A stretch of DNA of 64,000 nucleotides, taken from the NCBI RefSeq assembly GCF_003031265.1, contig NZ_CP019966.1, positions 1,054,001 through 1,118,000 of the forward strand, in the 5' to 3' direction. The position numbers and the translations under genes are program-made. The stretch comes from Rhodopseudomonas palustris. Lineage in GTDB: Bacteria; Pseudomonadota; Alphaproteobacteria; Rhizobiales; Xanthobacteraceae. The notes below the pieces were generated by a model, which saw only the letters and a program-made list of their open reading frames with translations, did not search any database and had not been told where the DNA came from. Shown here one piece after another: positions 10,051-19,125 of the stretch (position 1 is its first letter; every line of letters begins with the position of its first letter).

Positions 10051-10527
10051 ATGAAGAGGTTTTCGTTCGCTGGGCCCGCAGCCGTTGTTATCGGTGCGAT
10101 GGCGTTCGCCGGCACGATGTCGTTCGCCGTCGCGCAACAGCCGCGGGGAGGCGAACGGCCTCAACCGCGCCTTTCCGATCTGATGCAGGGCGCGCAGGTC
10201 GCGCACATCAAGCTGTGGTACGCCGGCAAGGCGGGCAATTGGGGGCTTGCGACTTACGAGACCAAGCAGCTCAAGGCGAGGCTCGAAGATGCCGCCCAGC
10301 TCTATCAGAGCCTGCCGGTCAACGACGTCACCACCATGGCCAAGCCGCTCGATGCGGTGTCGGCGGCGATCGCCGCCAAGGACGCCCGCGAATTCGCCCG
10401 GGCCTATGATGACCTCACCGCCGGCTGCAATTCGTGCCACCGCGAGCTCAAGCTCGGCTTCGTCCATCTGCGGACGCCGGCGTCGAACCCGTTCAGCGAT
10501 CAGAATTTCGCGCCCGGGAAAAAGTAA
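10051..10527 (+). CDS. Periplasmic c'-type (class II) monohaem cytochrome-like protein
   Basis: 158 residues. A signal peptide (hydrophobic stretch about 7-28, AVAQQ cleavage region) precedes an all-helical domain with a single haem-attachment motif CNSCH at 126-130, near the C-terminus. A C-terminal CxxCH after three helices is the hallmark of cytochromes c' and c-556, four-helix bundles that bind NO or transfer electrons in purple bacteria. The precise role is unknown. It is the only plus-strand gene in this block and converges on the enoyl-CoA hydratase gene, with a terminator between. Confidence 0.85.
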   Translation: MKRFSFAGPAAVVIGAMAFAGTMSFAVAQQPRGGERPQPRLSDLMQGAQVAHIKLWYAGKAGNWGLATYETKQLKARLEDAAQLYQSLPVNDVTTMAKPLDAVSAAIAAKDAREFARAYDDLTAGCNSCHRELKLGFVHLRTPASNPFSDQNFAPGKK

Positions 10528-10533
10528 TCGGTC

Positions 10534-10570
10534 CGGCTGCGGCGCCCGCCGGGTGCCACAGCCGCAGCCG
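10534..10570. terminator. Bidirectional stem-loop between convergent genes
   Basis: A perfect 10-bp inverted repeat, CGGCTGCGGC (10534-10543) and GCCGCAGCCG (10561-10570), lies exactly in the 48-base gap between the stops of the cytochrome gene and the enoyl-CoA hydratase gene. T tracts are weak on both strands. Confidence 0.65.
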
Positions 10571-10575
10571 TCATC

Positions 10576-11337
10576 TCACCCCTTCTTCCGCTGAAAGAAG
10601 CGCATGAAGGCGTTGACGGCTTCGGGCGACTTCATCCGCTCGCCGAACAGATGCGTTTCCTGATCGATCCGCCGGGTGATCTCATCGGGCGCCAGCCGCA
10701 GCAGCTTGCGCGAGATCGCCACCGCTTCGGCCGGCAGCGCGCAGATTTCCCGCGCGGCTTTCTTGGCTTCCATTTCGGTCTGCCCGGGCGCCACCACGAC
10801 GTTGACAAAGCCGGCGACGCGGGCGTTTTCGGCCGTCATGGTGTGGCCCATCACCAGCGTGGCGAACGCGCGCTGATAACCCATGGTGCGCGGCATCAGC
10901 AGGCTGGACGCGCCCTCCGGCACCAGCCCGAGTTGGATGAACGGCGTCGAGAACGTCGCCGTGGTCGAGGCCAGCACGTAGTCGCAGTGAAACAGCATCG
11001 TGGTGCCGATGCCGATCGCAATGCCGTCGACGGCCGCGATGATCGGCTTCACGTTGTGAGCCAGCGAATACAGAAACTTGGTGGCGTTGGTGACGCGCGC
11101 CGCGCCGCTGGTATCGGTTCCGGCTTTGAGGAAATCGTCGAGATCGTTGCCGGCCGTGAACACGCCGGAGCCGCCGGTGATGATCAGGCAACGGATGCTG
11201 GGATTGTTCTGCGCGGTGTCGATCGCGTGACTCATCTCGCGATACATGTCCTGCGTCAGCGCGTTCTTCTTTTCCGGCCGGCGCATGGTGATCACGCGCG
11301 TGCCGTCCTCATCCGTGACGATCAGATGCTCCGTCAT
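10576..11337 (-). CDS. Enoyl-CoA hydratase/isomerase family protein
   Basis: A 253-residue crotonase-fold protein. The oxyanion-hole segments are ITGGSGVFTAGNDLDDF and VDGIAIGIGTTMLFHCDYV. The Glu in GLVPEGASSLL occupies a usual catalytic position. Members hydrate enoyl-CoA in beta-oxidation or carry out related isomerase or hydrolase reactions. A long acyl-CoA dehydrogenase lies upstream on the same strand, with a terminator between the two, so fatty-acyl or aromatic-acid degradation is a reasonable setting. The substrate cannot be assigned. Confidence 0.88.
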   Translation of the reverse strand: MTEHLIVTDEDGTRVITMRRPEKKNALTQDMYREMSHAIDTAQNNPSIRCLIITGGSGVFTAGNDLDDFLKAGTDTSGAARVTNATKFLYSLAHNVKPIIAAVDGIAIGIGTTMLFHCDYVLASTTATFSTPFIQLGLVPEGASSLLMPRTMGYQRAFATLVMGHTMTAENARVAGFVNVVVAPGQTEMEAKKAAREICALPAEAVAISRKLLRLAPDEITRRIDQETHLFGERMKSPEAVNAFMRFFQRKKG

Positions 11338-11482
11338 GGCATTTCCCCCGTAAGACCCGGCGTCCCCGCCTCAAGCGGAGCGCTCCTCGGCACGCACAGT
11401 ATCACGTTCGTTCGTGACGTCAGCTGACGGCCCGCCGTCCGCGATGAATTTCTGTCGAAGCTCACGCCCAACGCGATGTGCA

Positions 11483-11514
11483 CAAAATAAAGGGTGGCTG
11501 CAATGCAGCCACCC
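11483..11514 (-). terminator. Rho-independent terminator after the acyl-CoA dehydrogenase
   Basis: A perfect inverted repeat GGGTGGCTGCA / TGCAGCCACCC (11492-11502 and 11504-11514) lies 29 bases past the stop. On the minus strand it is followed by TTTATTTTG, a proper U-rich tail. Confidence 0.88.
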
Positions 11515-11543
11515 CGGAGTTCTTCGTAAGCCGAAGGATCAAC

Positions 11544-13325
11544 TTAAGCGGTCAGCACCGCCTCGGCACCGGCCACCGAAGCGGCGCTGTCGACCACGCT
11601 GCGCTCCAGCGCAGGGGCCTGCACCGCGACGGTCTCGGCGAAGAACCGCGCCAGCGCCACGTAGCGCGACGGATCGTTGATGCCCTCGAGATCGCGCGCC
11701 GCGAGCGCTTCTGCCGCCAGCGCGCAGCCGCCCAGCGTGGCGCCGAACAGTCGCAGATAGGGAGTGGCACCGGCGAGCGCATCGTTGGTGGCGCTGCCGA
11801 GTTTGTCGAGCAGATAGCGGCTGGTGCGGTCGAGCGCTTCCAGCGCCTCGCGCAGTCGCAGGCCGGTGAGGCCGAAGCCCGGATCGTTCGACGCTTCGAC
11901 ATCCTTGACGATCAGCGTCAGCTCGTCGAGCAGCGCGAACACCGAGGCGCCGCCGCTCGTGCCGAGCTTGCGGGTGACGAGGTCGATCGCCTGGATGCCG
12001 TTGGTGCCTTCGTAGATCGGCGCAATCCGCGCGTCGCGATAGTGCTGCGCGGCGCCGGTCTCTTCGATGAAGCCCATGCCGCCATGGATCTGCACGCCGA
12101 GCGAGGCGACTTCGATGCCGATGTCGGTGGAAAACGCCTTGGCGATCGGCGTCAGCAGCGCGCCACGCGCCGCCGCGGAGGCCTTGACCTTCGGATCGGT
12201 GCTGCGCGCCGCAATGTCGAGCGCCACCGCGGTCGAGTAGCAAATCGTACGCGCGGCGCCGATCAGCGCGCGCATCGTCAGCAGCGTGCGCTTGACGTCG
12301 GGGTGCTTGATGATCGGATCCGAGCCCGGGCCGGCGCTGCCCACCGCGCGGCCTTGCTTGCGCTCCTGCGCATAGGCCAGCGCCTGCTGATAGGCGCGGT
12401 CGGCAATGCCGACGCCTTCGAGGCCGACCGCGAGACGGGCCTGGTTCATCATCGTGAACATGCACTGCATGCCGCGGTTTTCTTCGCCGATCAGATAGCC
12501 GATTGCGCCGCCGTGATCGCCCATCGTCATGGTGCAGGTCGGCGAGGCGTGGATGCCGAGCTTGTGCTCGACGCCGCTCGGATAGATGTCGTTGCGGACA
12601 CCCAGCGAGCCGTCGGCGTTGACCAGGAATTTCGGCACCAGGAACAGCGAGATGCCTTTGGTGCCGGCCGGCGCATCCGGCAGCCGCGCGAGCACGAAAT
12701 GCACGATGTTATCGGTCATGTCGTGGTCGCCGTAGGTGATGAAGATCTTGCTGCCGAAGATCTTGTAGCTGCCGTCGGCAGCGCGCTCGGCGCGGGTGCG
12801 CAGCGCGCCGACATCGGAGCCGGCCTGCGGCTCGGTGAGCTGCATCGTGCCGGTCCACTCGCCGGCGATCAGCTTGCCGAGATAGACCTGCTTCAGCGCG
12901 TCGCTGCCGTGCGTATGCAGGGCGTCGATCGCCGACAGGGTCAGCAGCGGGCACAGCCCGAACGCCATATTGGACGACGCCCAGATCTCGGTGCAGGCGG
13001 CGTTGACCGCCATCGGCAGCCCCTGGCCGCCGAAATCCTCCGGTCCCGACACCGCATTCCAGCCGGCGGCGATCCAGCGCTGATAGGCGTCCGGCCAGCC
13101 CGGCGCGGTGGTGACCTTGCCATGCTCCAGCTTGATGCCGTGCTTGTCGCCGACCCGGTTCAGCGGCGCCAGGATGTCGCTGGCGAACTTGCCCGCCTCG
13201 TCCAGGACTTGCGCAGTGATCTCGCTGTCGTAGTCGCCAAAATGGCCGGCGGCGACGGCGGCCTGCAGTCCTGCACCGTGGTTCAGGGAAAGAAGGATGT
13301 CGTCGATCGGAGCGCGATAGGTCAT
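11544..13325 (-). CDS. Acyl-CoA dehydrogenase, long (DmdC-like) form
   Basis: A 593-residue flavoprotein, longer than the usual 380-residue dehydrogenase. It resembles the FadE/DmdC (3-methylmercaptopropionyl-CoA dehydrogenase) branch, which has an extra N-terminal segment and a C-terminal extension. Visible features are MQLTEPQAGSDVGALRTRA (FAD and substrate binding), IFITYGDHDM, IHGGMGFIEE and the catalytic-Glu segment IAPIYEGTNGIQAIDL. It introduces a double bond in acyl-CoA and passes electrons to ETF. The frame extends upstream through the tRNA gene, which is not coding. The ATG at 13323-13325 (MTYRAPIDDIL) is the family start. Confidence 0.92.
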   Translation of the reverse strand: MTYRAPIDDILLSLNHGAGLQAAVAAGHFGDYDSEITAQVLDEAGKFASDILAPLNRVGDKHGIKLEHGKVTTAPGWPDAYQRWIAAGWNAVSGPEDFGGQGLPMAVNAACTEIWASSNMAFGLCPLLTLSAIDALHTHGSDALKQVYLGKLIAGEWTGTMQLTEPQAGSDVGALRTRAERAADGSYKIFGSKIFITYGDHDMTDNIVHFVLARLPDAPAGTKGISLFLVPKFLVNADGSLGVRNDIYPSGVEHKLGIHASPTCTMTMGDHGGAIGYLIGEENRGMQCMFTMMNQARLAVGLEGVGIADRAYQQALAYAQERKQGRAVGSAGPGSDPIIKHPDVKRTLLTMRALIGAARTICYSTAVALDIAARSTDPKVKASAAARGALLTPIAKAFSTDIGIEVASLGVQIHGGMGFIEETGAAQHYRDARIAPIYEGTNGIQAIDLVTRKLGTSGGASVFALLDELTLIVKDVEASNDPGFGLTGLRLREALEALDRTSRYLLDKLGSATNDALAGATPYLRLFGATLGGCALAAEALAARDLEGINDPSRYVALARFFAETVAVQAPALERSVVDSAASVAGAEAVLTA

Positions 13326-13541
13326 GTTGAAGTCCCGGCTGACGGAAGGAATGCCGGCCTTTTTCCACGAAAACCCATTCCCCTCAACCGTCCGTCGCGT
13401 CGCGCCGGCTCTGCAGCCGGGCCGCCCACACCCGGCGCACGACGCTTTCGGCGGTTGAAATGCCGCTTGGGTGTCGATAGACCGGCGGAGCCGAAGCGAA
13501 TCCGCCATCCGGCCGCCCCAGCGCGGTCCGGAACCGGCTGT

Positions 13542-13616
13542 TGGGGCGTAGCCAAGCGGTAAGGCAGGGGATTTTGATTCCCCCATGCGGAGGTTCGATC
13601 CCTCCCGCCCCAGCCA
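13542..13616 (+). tRNA. tRNA-Gln (anticodon TTG), CCA encoded
   Basis: The cloverleaf is readable. The acceptor stem TGGGGCG pairs with CGCCCCA. The D-arm runs GCC...GGC. The anticodon stem GGGGA/TCCCC encloses loop TTTTGAT with anticodon TTG. The T-arm contains GGTTCGATCC. Discriminator G13613 is followed by an encoded CCA. Its last 17 bases are repeated at 58593-58609, marking it as the insertion site of the island that follows. Confidence 0.97.
13600..13616 (+). repeat. attL: 3' end of tRNA-Gln used as attachment site
   Basis: The 17-mer CCCTCCCGCCCCAGCCA covers part of the T-arm, the 3' acceptor strand, the discriminator and CCA. The same 17 bases occur at 58593-58609 in the same orientation. 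A truncated integrase gene starts about 100 bases downstream, the classical layout for a tRNA-integrated element. Confidence 0.85.
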
Positions 13617-13718
13617 GAATACCCTATCTTATTGATAGTATTGGAGTAAATTTCCGAGCTGGGGGGCTGATGCACAGCCCTGCGACACACCGCTGCTACA
13701 CTAGGGTGTCGTACGACC

Positions 13719-14279
13719 GTGGCTTTCCACATTTTTCGCCGCCGAGCCACCTACTATTGGAGGCGTCGCAGGCCGCTCCAGCTTGCCAGTTTTTGGGCTC
13801 CCTCGCATATTCTAGTGAGCCTGCGCACAACCGCGTTGCCATCGGCACGTCGGTTGGCGGTGGCGCTTGATGCAAAGCTTGAGGACGCAGTGATGCTCGC
13901 CGAAAGTGCCGATCCAACGCTTTCGAAATCCCAGATCGATGCCATGCTTCGGACGGTCGTGGATCGGCATCTAACGAAGCTCGATAGGGTCGCGTTGGTC
14001 GCCAAGGGGTTCACGGGCTTCGATCCAGATCAAGCCCGTCGCGACGATAGGAGAGCTTTCTGGACCTACTCGCTCCTCGATGCCAGCGGTCCCTACGCCG
14101 AGGTCACGGATAGCGATCATGTCCGTATGGTGGATGACGGCCTATGTGATGCTGATATCGAGGCGGTGAAGCGTCACCTGAAGATGCTGAAGGACAACGG
14201 GCTCGTCCCGACCAAACAGCATATTCTTCGGGGATTGATTGAAGGCGTTGCGGCCAAAGCGGTCTCGACAGTGTCGTAG
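13719..14279 (+). pseudogene. Truncated tyrosine site-specific integrase, N-terminal part
   Basis: 186 residues beginning MAFHIFRRRATYYWRRRRP. This is the typical start of alphaproteobacterial phage-type integrases (beta-strand RRR-x-TYYWRRR, then LRTT-x-LPSARRLAVAL). The N-terminal arm and core-binding portion is present, but the frame stops before any catalytic domain. The Arg, His-x-x-Arg and Tyr residues of tyrosine recombinases are missing. Location beside the tRNA 3' end supports an integrase of this element. An IS21 remnant follows at once and may have caused the truncation. It could be annotated as a hypothetical protein, but it cannot recombine DNA alone. Confidence 0.75.
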
Positions 14280-14289
14280 ATAAGCCAGG

Positions 14290-14851
14290 AGATGGTGTTC
14301 GACGCGCACGAGCGCGCCTTCGCGTTCTTCAAGAACTATGCACGCGCGGTATGCACCGCGTCCAGAGGAGAAGAGCTACGACGAGTCGCACGCCTGGCTG
14401 GTCGACAAGTGCGTCGCCTACGCCAAGAGCCGCGCACATCTCGCCACGATCTGGAGGCGTTCGAGTACGAGCGGTCGCACCTCATTCCGTATCGAGGCCA
14501 GTTCGACGGCTTTCATCCGCTGCCGACCGTCGATCTCGTCAACCGGCTGGAAGCCGAGACCCGCTCCGGACGCCGACGAGGCTCGCCGACTATCTCACCC
14601 ACCTCAACTTTGTCATGCTGGATGAACTCGGCTATCTGACGTTACCCAGGCCGGTCGCCAACTCCTGTTCCACGTCATCAGCGGGTTCTACGAGCGAACC
14701 TTGATCATCGTAACTTCCAATTGGCCTTCGGCGGATGGCCGAAGGCGTTCGGCGATCCAAAGAAGACCACGGCATGCTCGACCGCCTAACGCACCACTGC
14801 GATCTCATCGAACCCGGCAACGACAGCTGGCACTTCAAAAGCCGCGCCTGA
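14290..14851 (+). pseudogene. Internally deleted, frameshifted IS21-family istA-istB remnant
   Basis: Pieces of an IS21-type transposase pair occur in order but in different frames. IstA-like VFDAHERAFAFFKNYAR is followed after a deletion by KSYDESHAWLVDKCVAYAKSR and then FEYERSHLIPYRGQFDGFH. The sequence then passes directly into the IstB ATPase: PTVDLVNRLEAETR, LADYLTHLNFVMLDELGYL (Walker B), LLFHVISGFYERT, and a tail ending [21 protein letters not shown]. The N-terminal half of IstA and the Walker A part of IstB are gone, and several frameshifts interrupt the rest. No terminal inverted repeats were identified. Not functional. Confidence 0.8.
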
Positions 14852-14944
14852 ACTCACCCTGTTGATCCGAGCGCCGACGCCGCAAGCCTCGGCCAGCTAC
14901 ACCGGCGCGCACCAGCTTACCAGAGGGGCCCTCTCGGACGATCA

Positions 14945-15215
14945 TTGACACACGGATCGAAGCTATGCTCCGGACGGTCCTCAGCCGACATCTGACGAAG
15001 CTTGATACGTTTGCGTTGATCGCACAGGGTTCGCCGGAACTATCAAGCTCGTCGCGATGATCGGCGTTCTGGACTTACACGCATCCTCGATGCCTACTGC
15101 CCCTGAGCCAACGTTGCGCCTAAAGCTGCGCTCGTATGGCCGAAGATGGCCTATGCGATGGATGACGACATTTGTGATCACCGGGGTCAAAGTGACGAGA
15201 TTGCCAAGAGAGTTA
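14945..15215 (+). pseudogene. Second, more decayed copy of the integrase segment
   Basis: This stretch repeats part of the integrase fragment at 13930-14170 with many changes. RIEAMLRTVLSRHLTKLD here corresponds to [18 protein letters not shown] there. SAFWTY and EDGLCD-like segments follow in shifted frames with in-frame stops. The nucleotide match is clearest around ATGCT-CGGACGGTC and CT-ACGAAGCT-GATA. It suggests duplication of the integrase gene or two successive integrations at the same tRNA, followed by decay. Confidence 0.7.
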
Positions 15216-15397
15216 AGGGCGCGCAGAATTGTGCTGCTGCCTCGGTATTGATTGAGTGCCGCTCTTTGCAGCGGCAAACCAATGTATGATGTTTGCCGAG
15301 ATTATTGATCACATATCCGGCAGCAGGCCAAGTTCGTCGCCGGGACGAAGATCCTGGCGTGCTCTTTCGCAAGTAACTGCCCCAGCCGGAGCCCTTC

Positions 15398-16513
15398 ATG
15401 TCCCATCCGAAACTGTTCACGCCCCTACAGGTCGGCGCGTTGGAGCTCGAAAACCGTATCGTGATCGCTCCGATGTGCCAGTATTCGGCGCGTGAAGGCG
15501 AGATGACGGATTGGCATCTCATGCACTTAGGCAATCTGGCCCTTTCGGGCGCGGCGTTGCTTACGATAGAAGCCACCGCGGTCGCTCCTGAAGGCCGCAT
15601 CACGGCTTTCGATGTCGGCCTTTGGGACGACCGTACCGAGGCGGCGATCGGTCGGGTCGTCGATGCGATTCGGAGCTGGTCATCGATCCCGATTGCGATC
15701 CAGCTATCACATGCCGGCCGCAAGGCGTCGGTCGATGTGCCTTGGCGGGGCGGCCGCCATCTCCCGCCGCACGACCCTAACGGCTGGCAGACCGTGGCGC
15801 CCTCGGCGCTCCCGCTCAGTGTCGGCGGCCGGTCTCCCGTCGCCCTCCATGCCGCAGGTCTCGAGCAGATCCGCCAGGGCTTTGCCCAGAGCGCGCGACG
15901 CGCGGCCCGACTCGGCCTTGATGCTGTGCAATTGCACGCGGCGCACGGCTATCTGTTGCATCAGTTCTTCTCGCCCATCTCGAACAAGCGAGAGGATGAA
16001 TATGGCGGGTCGCTCGAGAATCGGATGCGCTTTCCACTGGTAGTCTTCGACGCAGTTCGTGCTGCCTTCCCCGCAGATCGCCCGGTCACGGTTCGCATTT
16101 CGGGAGCCGACTGGATCGAAGGAGGCGCGACAATCGACGACGCGGTCTCCTTCGCGAAGGCGCTGGAAGCACGCGGCTGCTCGGCTCTCAACGTTTCCAG
16201 CGGCGGGATCGATCCGCTCCAGCGGATCACCGATGGGCCCAGCTACCAGGTTCCGTTTGCGCGGGCCGTGAAACAGGCTGTCTCGATCCCGGTGGCCGCC
16301 GTCGGGCTGATCACGGACTATGAACAGGCAGAAGCGATCATCGCGACCGGCGACGCCGATCTTGTCGCGCTGGCCCGCGGCATCCTGTACGACCCGCGCT
16401 GGCCCTGGCACGCCGCTGCGCACCTGGGTGGCCGCGTACGCGCGCCGGATCAGTACCTTCGCTCTCAGCCTCGTCAGTACAAGAATCTTTTCGACTACCA
16501 ATCCCCGGCGTGA
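15398..16513 (+). CDS. Old Yellow Enzyme-family FMN ene-reductase (YqjM/XenA type)
   Basis: A 371-residue TIM-barrel flavoprotein that reduces activated C=C bonds (enones, nitro compounds) with NAD(P)H. It has the marks of the thermophilic-like/YqjM class: C27 and Y29 in APMCQYS, the substrate-binding pair H180/H183 in QLHAAHGYLLHQFFSP, and HAGRKAS. The C-terminal part has the phosphate-binding VAAVGLI and ADLVALARGILYDPRWPW. Family length fits. It is monocistronic in the left part of the island, after the integrase debris. OYEs are often induced by electrophile or oxidative stress; the sequence does not show its control. Confidence 0.93.
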   Translation: MSHPKLFTPLQVGALELENRIVIAPMCQYSAREGEMTDWHLMHLGNLALSGAALLTIEATAVAPEGRITAFDVGLWDDRTEAAIGRVVDAIRSWSSIPIAIQLSHAGRKASVDVPWRGGRHLPPHDPNGWQTVAPSALPLSVGGRSPVALHAAGLEQIRQGFAQSARRAARLGLDAVQLHAAHGYLLHQFFSPISNKREDEYGGSLENRMRFPLVVFDAVRAAFPADRPVTVRISGADWIEGGATIDDAVSFAKALEARGCSALNVSSGGIDPLQRITDGPSYQVPFARAVKQAVSIPVAAVGLITDYEQAEAIIATGDADLVALARGILYDPRWPWHAAAHLGGRVRAPDQYLRSQPRQYKNLFDYQSPA

Positions 16514-16739
16514 GCTTGCGCTCGACATCAACGTCCGCGCGCTGGTCGGCTATTGAGCCGGCTCCCAAATATGGCGGCTCATGAGGCGTCCTCGCTGAGC
16601 CCTCTGGCGGCTCAACCAAACCTAGGTATGGCTGCAGTTCGCTCGACCGACCAATATGGTGCGGAGTTCGTGACCAGAGCATGTCAGGCGTCGGCGCTCG
16701 CGTCTTGGCCGATGCGCTGGGGTTCCGTAGGGGCGAACT

Positions 16740-18638
16740 GTGAGGACGATCGACCGGAAAAAACGTCGGGCCGTGCTTGTGATAGCCGTCGTTGCATCGG
16801 CGTTGATCTTTGCTGCAGATGCGCTGAGTCCGATCGATGGTGCGGTGGCGGTGCTTTACACCGGTGTGGTGCTGATGGTCGCTCCGCTCGGCCGCAGGTT
16901 CATCGTCGCTGCGGGTTGCATCGCGGCGCTGCTGGCGCTGACGGCCTTTCTGTGGGGGCATGCGTCCGAACTGGTCGGTGGCGCACTGCTGCGGCTCGTC
17001 GTCAGTCTGGTCGCCATCCTGATCACTGTTCTTTTGTCGGTGCGGGACCGATCCGCCCGCATTTCGCTGGCCGAGCAGGTGAGAATTCTCGAGGCGGCAC
17101 ACGACACGGTGATCATTCGCGATTCCGCCGGGATCGTTGGTTACTGGAACGAGGGCGCCGAGCGTCTGTACGGCTGGTCGCGGGATGAGGCGATCGGGCG
17201 TCACTACGCCGAACTCTTCGACGAAGCGGCACCGGTCGAGGACATTGATCGATCGATCCGAGATAGCGGAACGTGGTCCGGCGAGGTCGTCCGCATACGC
17301 CGCGACGGCGCCCGGCTGATTCTGGCAAGCCGCTGGTTGCAGCGGCGCGATCCGGAGGGACGGGCGATCGGGATCATCGAGGCCAGCGCCGACCTCACGG
17401 AGAGCCGGCGGGCACATGCGGAACGGCTCAACTCGGAGCGGCGCTACAGCACCATCTTCAATTCCGCCGGCTTTGCGGCCCTGGAATGCGATCTCAGCAG
17501 TGCTTTGCGTCTGGTGTCGTCCGGGACCGGCGATGTAGTCGGTGCGCTGTGCGCGGATCTGACGCTGCTGGTAGCCGCAGTAGAGCGGATCACGATTTAC
17601 AATGCCAATCCGGCCGCCTTGGAGATGTTCGACGCCAAAGACACTGGCGATCTGATTGCGGCCGAGTTGCTGGCCTGTTCGATCCCGGAGGTTCGGCAGG
17701 CGCTCGAAACCATTTTCGTCGCGCTCGTCGGCGGTGCGACACAGATCGAGACTGAAACGCGCTTCATCACACGGAGCGGGCGGTCGATCGACGCGGTGTT
17801 GCGATTGTCGGTGTTGCCGGACGGAGCCGACTGGTCGCGGGTGCTGCTGATGGCGTTCGACGTGACCGAACGCAACGAGGCGCGGGCCAAGATCGAGCGG
17901 ATCTCCGCCGAGCTCGCCCACGCCGGGCGCGTCTCGGTGCTCGGTCAACTGGCGGCATCGGTTGCGCACGAAGTCAATCAGCCGCTTGCCGCGATTATCA
18001 ACTACGGCAAATCAGGCAAACGCTGGCTGATGCGGCCGACCCCGGATCTCGGCGAGGTTGCCGATTGCCTGGACAAGATCGTGTCGAACGCTAATCGCGC
18101 GGCCGAGGTCGTCGGCCGCGTCCGCTTTCTGACGCGCAAATCGGCGCCGCGGTCGGATTCGGTCGATCTGGTGGTGATGGTTCAGGATGCCATCGAGTTG
18201 CTGAGACGGGAGATCCACCGCGCCAAGGCGACTGTGCGTGTCGAACCCGGCGGTCCGATCGCGGAGATCGATTGCGACCGCGTTCAGGTTCAGCAGGTGA
18301 TCGTCAACCTGCTGATGAACGGGCTCCAGGCAATGCGAGGGCTCGATGCACGTCGTGAGATCCTGGTCAGTCTCGACGACAGCGGCGACACAGTGGCGGT
18401 CGCCGTCTGCGACACCGGGGCGGGGATCGCGGGGGACCCCAAGCAGATCTTCGAGCCGTTTTTCTCGACCAAATCCGATGGGATGGGTCTGGGATTGTCG
18501 ATCTGCCGGACCATCATCGAGGCACAAGGCGGCCAGATCCTGGCGTCGAACAACGACGGTTCCGGCGCCACCGTGGCGTTCACTTTGCCGCGGAGCAACC
18601 CGCAAGAGGGGCGGCATCATCGCGGCCTCATATCTTGA
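16740..18638 (+). CDS. Membrane-bound PAS sensor histidine kinase
   Basis: 632 residues with a GTG start. Four hydrophobic segments in the first 100 residues form a membrane sensor module. A PAS domain (about 118-230, RDSAGIVGYWNEGAERLYGW) and a second PAS-like domain (about 245-380) follow. The HisKA domain has phospho-acceptor H410 in ASVAHEVNQPLAAI. The HATPase has N-box VQQVIVNLLMNGLQAM, G1 DTGAGIA and G2 GMGLGLSICR. The HEVNQP class is typical of FixL/DctB/TodS-like kinases. It is followed at once by a single-domain receiver and a FixJ-like regulator, so these three form a phosphorelay operon. The ligand is unknown. Confidence 0.9.
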   Translation: MRTIDRKKRRAVLVIAVVASALIFAADALSPIDGAVAVLYTGVVLMVAPLGRRFIVAAGCIAALLALTAFLWGHASELVGGALLRLVVSLVAILITVLLSVRDRSARISLAEQVRILEAAHDTVIIRDSAGIVGYWNEGAERLYGWSRDEAIGRHYAELFDEAAPVEDIDRSIRDSGTWSGEVVRIRRDGARLILASRWLQRRDPEGRAIGIIEASADLTESRRAHAERLNSERRYSTIFNSAGFAALECDLSSALRLVSSGTGDVVGALCADLTLLVAAVERITIYNANPAALEMFDAKDTGDLIAAELLACSIPEVRQALETIFVALVGGATQIETETRFITRSGRSIDAVLRLSVLPDGADWSRVLLMAFDVTERNEARAKIERISAELAHAGRVSVLGQLAASVAHEVNQPLAAIINYGKSGKRWLMRPTPDLGEVADCLDKIVSNANRAAEVVGRVRFLTRKSAPRSDSVDLVVMVQDAIELLRREIHRAKATVRVEPGGPIAEIDCDRVQVQQVIVNLLMNGLQAMRGLDARREILVSLDDSGDTVAVAVCDTGAGIAGDPKQIFEPFFSTKSDGMGLGLSICRTIIEAQGGQILASNNDGSGATVAFTLPRSNPQEGRHHRGLIS

Positions 18639-18711
18639 TATGATGGGTTCTGCAGGCCAAAGCCGTCATACCATCGCGGGGCCAGGTTCGCGGACGCCGC
18701 AGGAGACGACT

Positions 18712-19125
18712 TTGGCGCAGGGAAATACGATCTGCATCGTGGACGACGACGAAGACGTGCGAGAGAGCATTTCCAGCTTCTTTCGGTCGGTCGGGCTCCA
18801 GGTCGTCGGCTTCGGCACCGCCGAGAACTGTCTGTCGTCTGCGACGATCGACAGTGCCGCGTGTCTGATCACGGACCTGCATATGCCCGGAATGAACGGG
18901 CTTGGATTGCACCGCGAACTGCAGCGTCGCGGCGTCCAGGTGCCGGTCATCGTGATGACGGCCTATTCGACACCGGAGGCCCGTGCGGAAGCTCGCCATC
19001 TTGGCGCCGCCGGGTTCGTCGAGAAGCCGGTCGATCCCGAAATCCTACTGCAGAACGTCGAAACGATCCTGCGGGAGGCATCGGCTCATGATCGCGATCC
19101 AGATTCGCCGGAGCCGACGTCATGA
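18712..19125 (+). CDS. Single-domain response regulator (CheY/FixJ-receiver-like)
   Basis: 137 residues, essentially one receiver domain. The acidic pocket is DDDED, the phospho-acceptor D55 lies in LITDLHMPGMNG, and T/K signature residues lie in VMTAY and VEKPVD (K105). No output domain follows. The TTG start at 18712 is chosen because AGGAGA lies five bases upstream and the domain begins directly after it. ATG codons at 18640 and 18643 are possible but lack a ribosome-binding site. Its end overlaps the start of the next regulator by four bases. It may act as phosphate sink or intermediate between the kinase and the DNA-binding partner. Confidence 0.85.
   Translation: MAQGNTICIVDDDEDVRESISSFFRSVGLQVVGFGTAENCLSSATIDSAACLITDLHMPGMNGLGLHRELQRRGVQVPVIVMTAYSTPEARAEARHLGAAGFVEKPVDPEILLQNVETILREASAHDRDPDSPEPTS

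Noticed and set aside
15187..15723. A 178-codon minus-strand frame opposite the OYE gene start
   Set aside because: It overlaps the start of a well-conserved gene and has no coding signature of its own.
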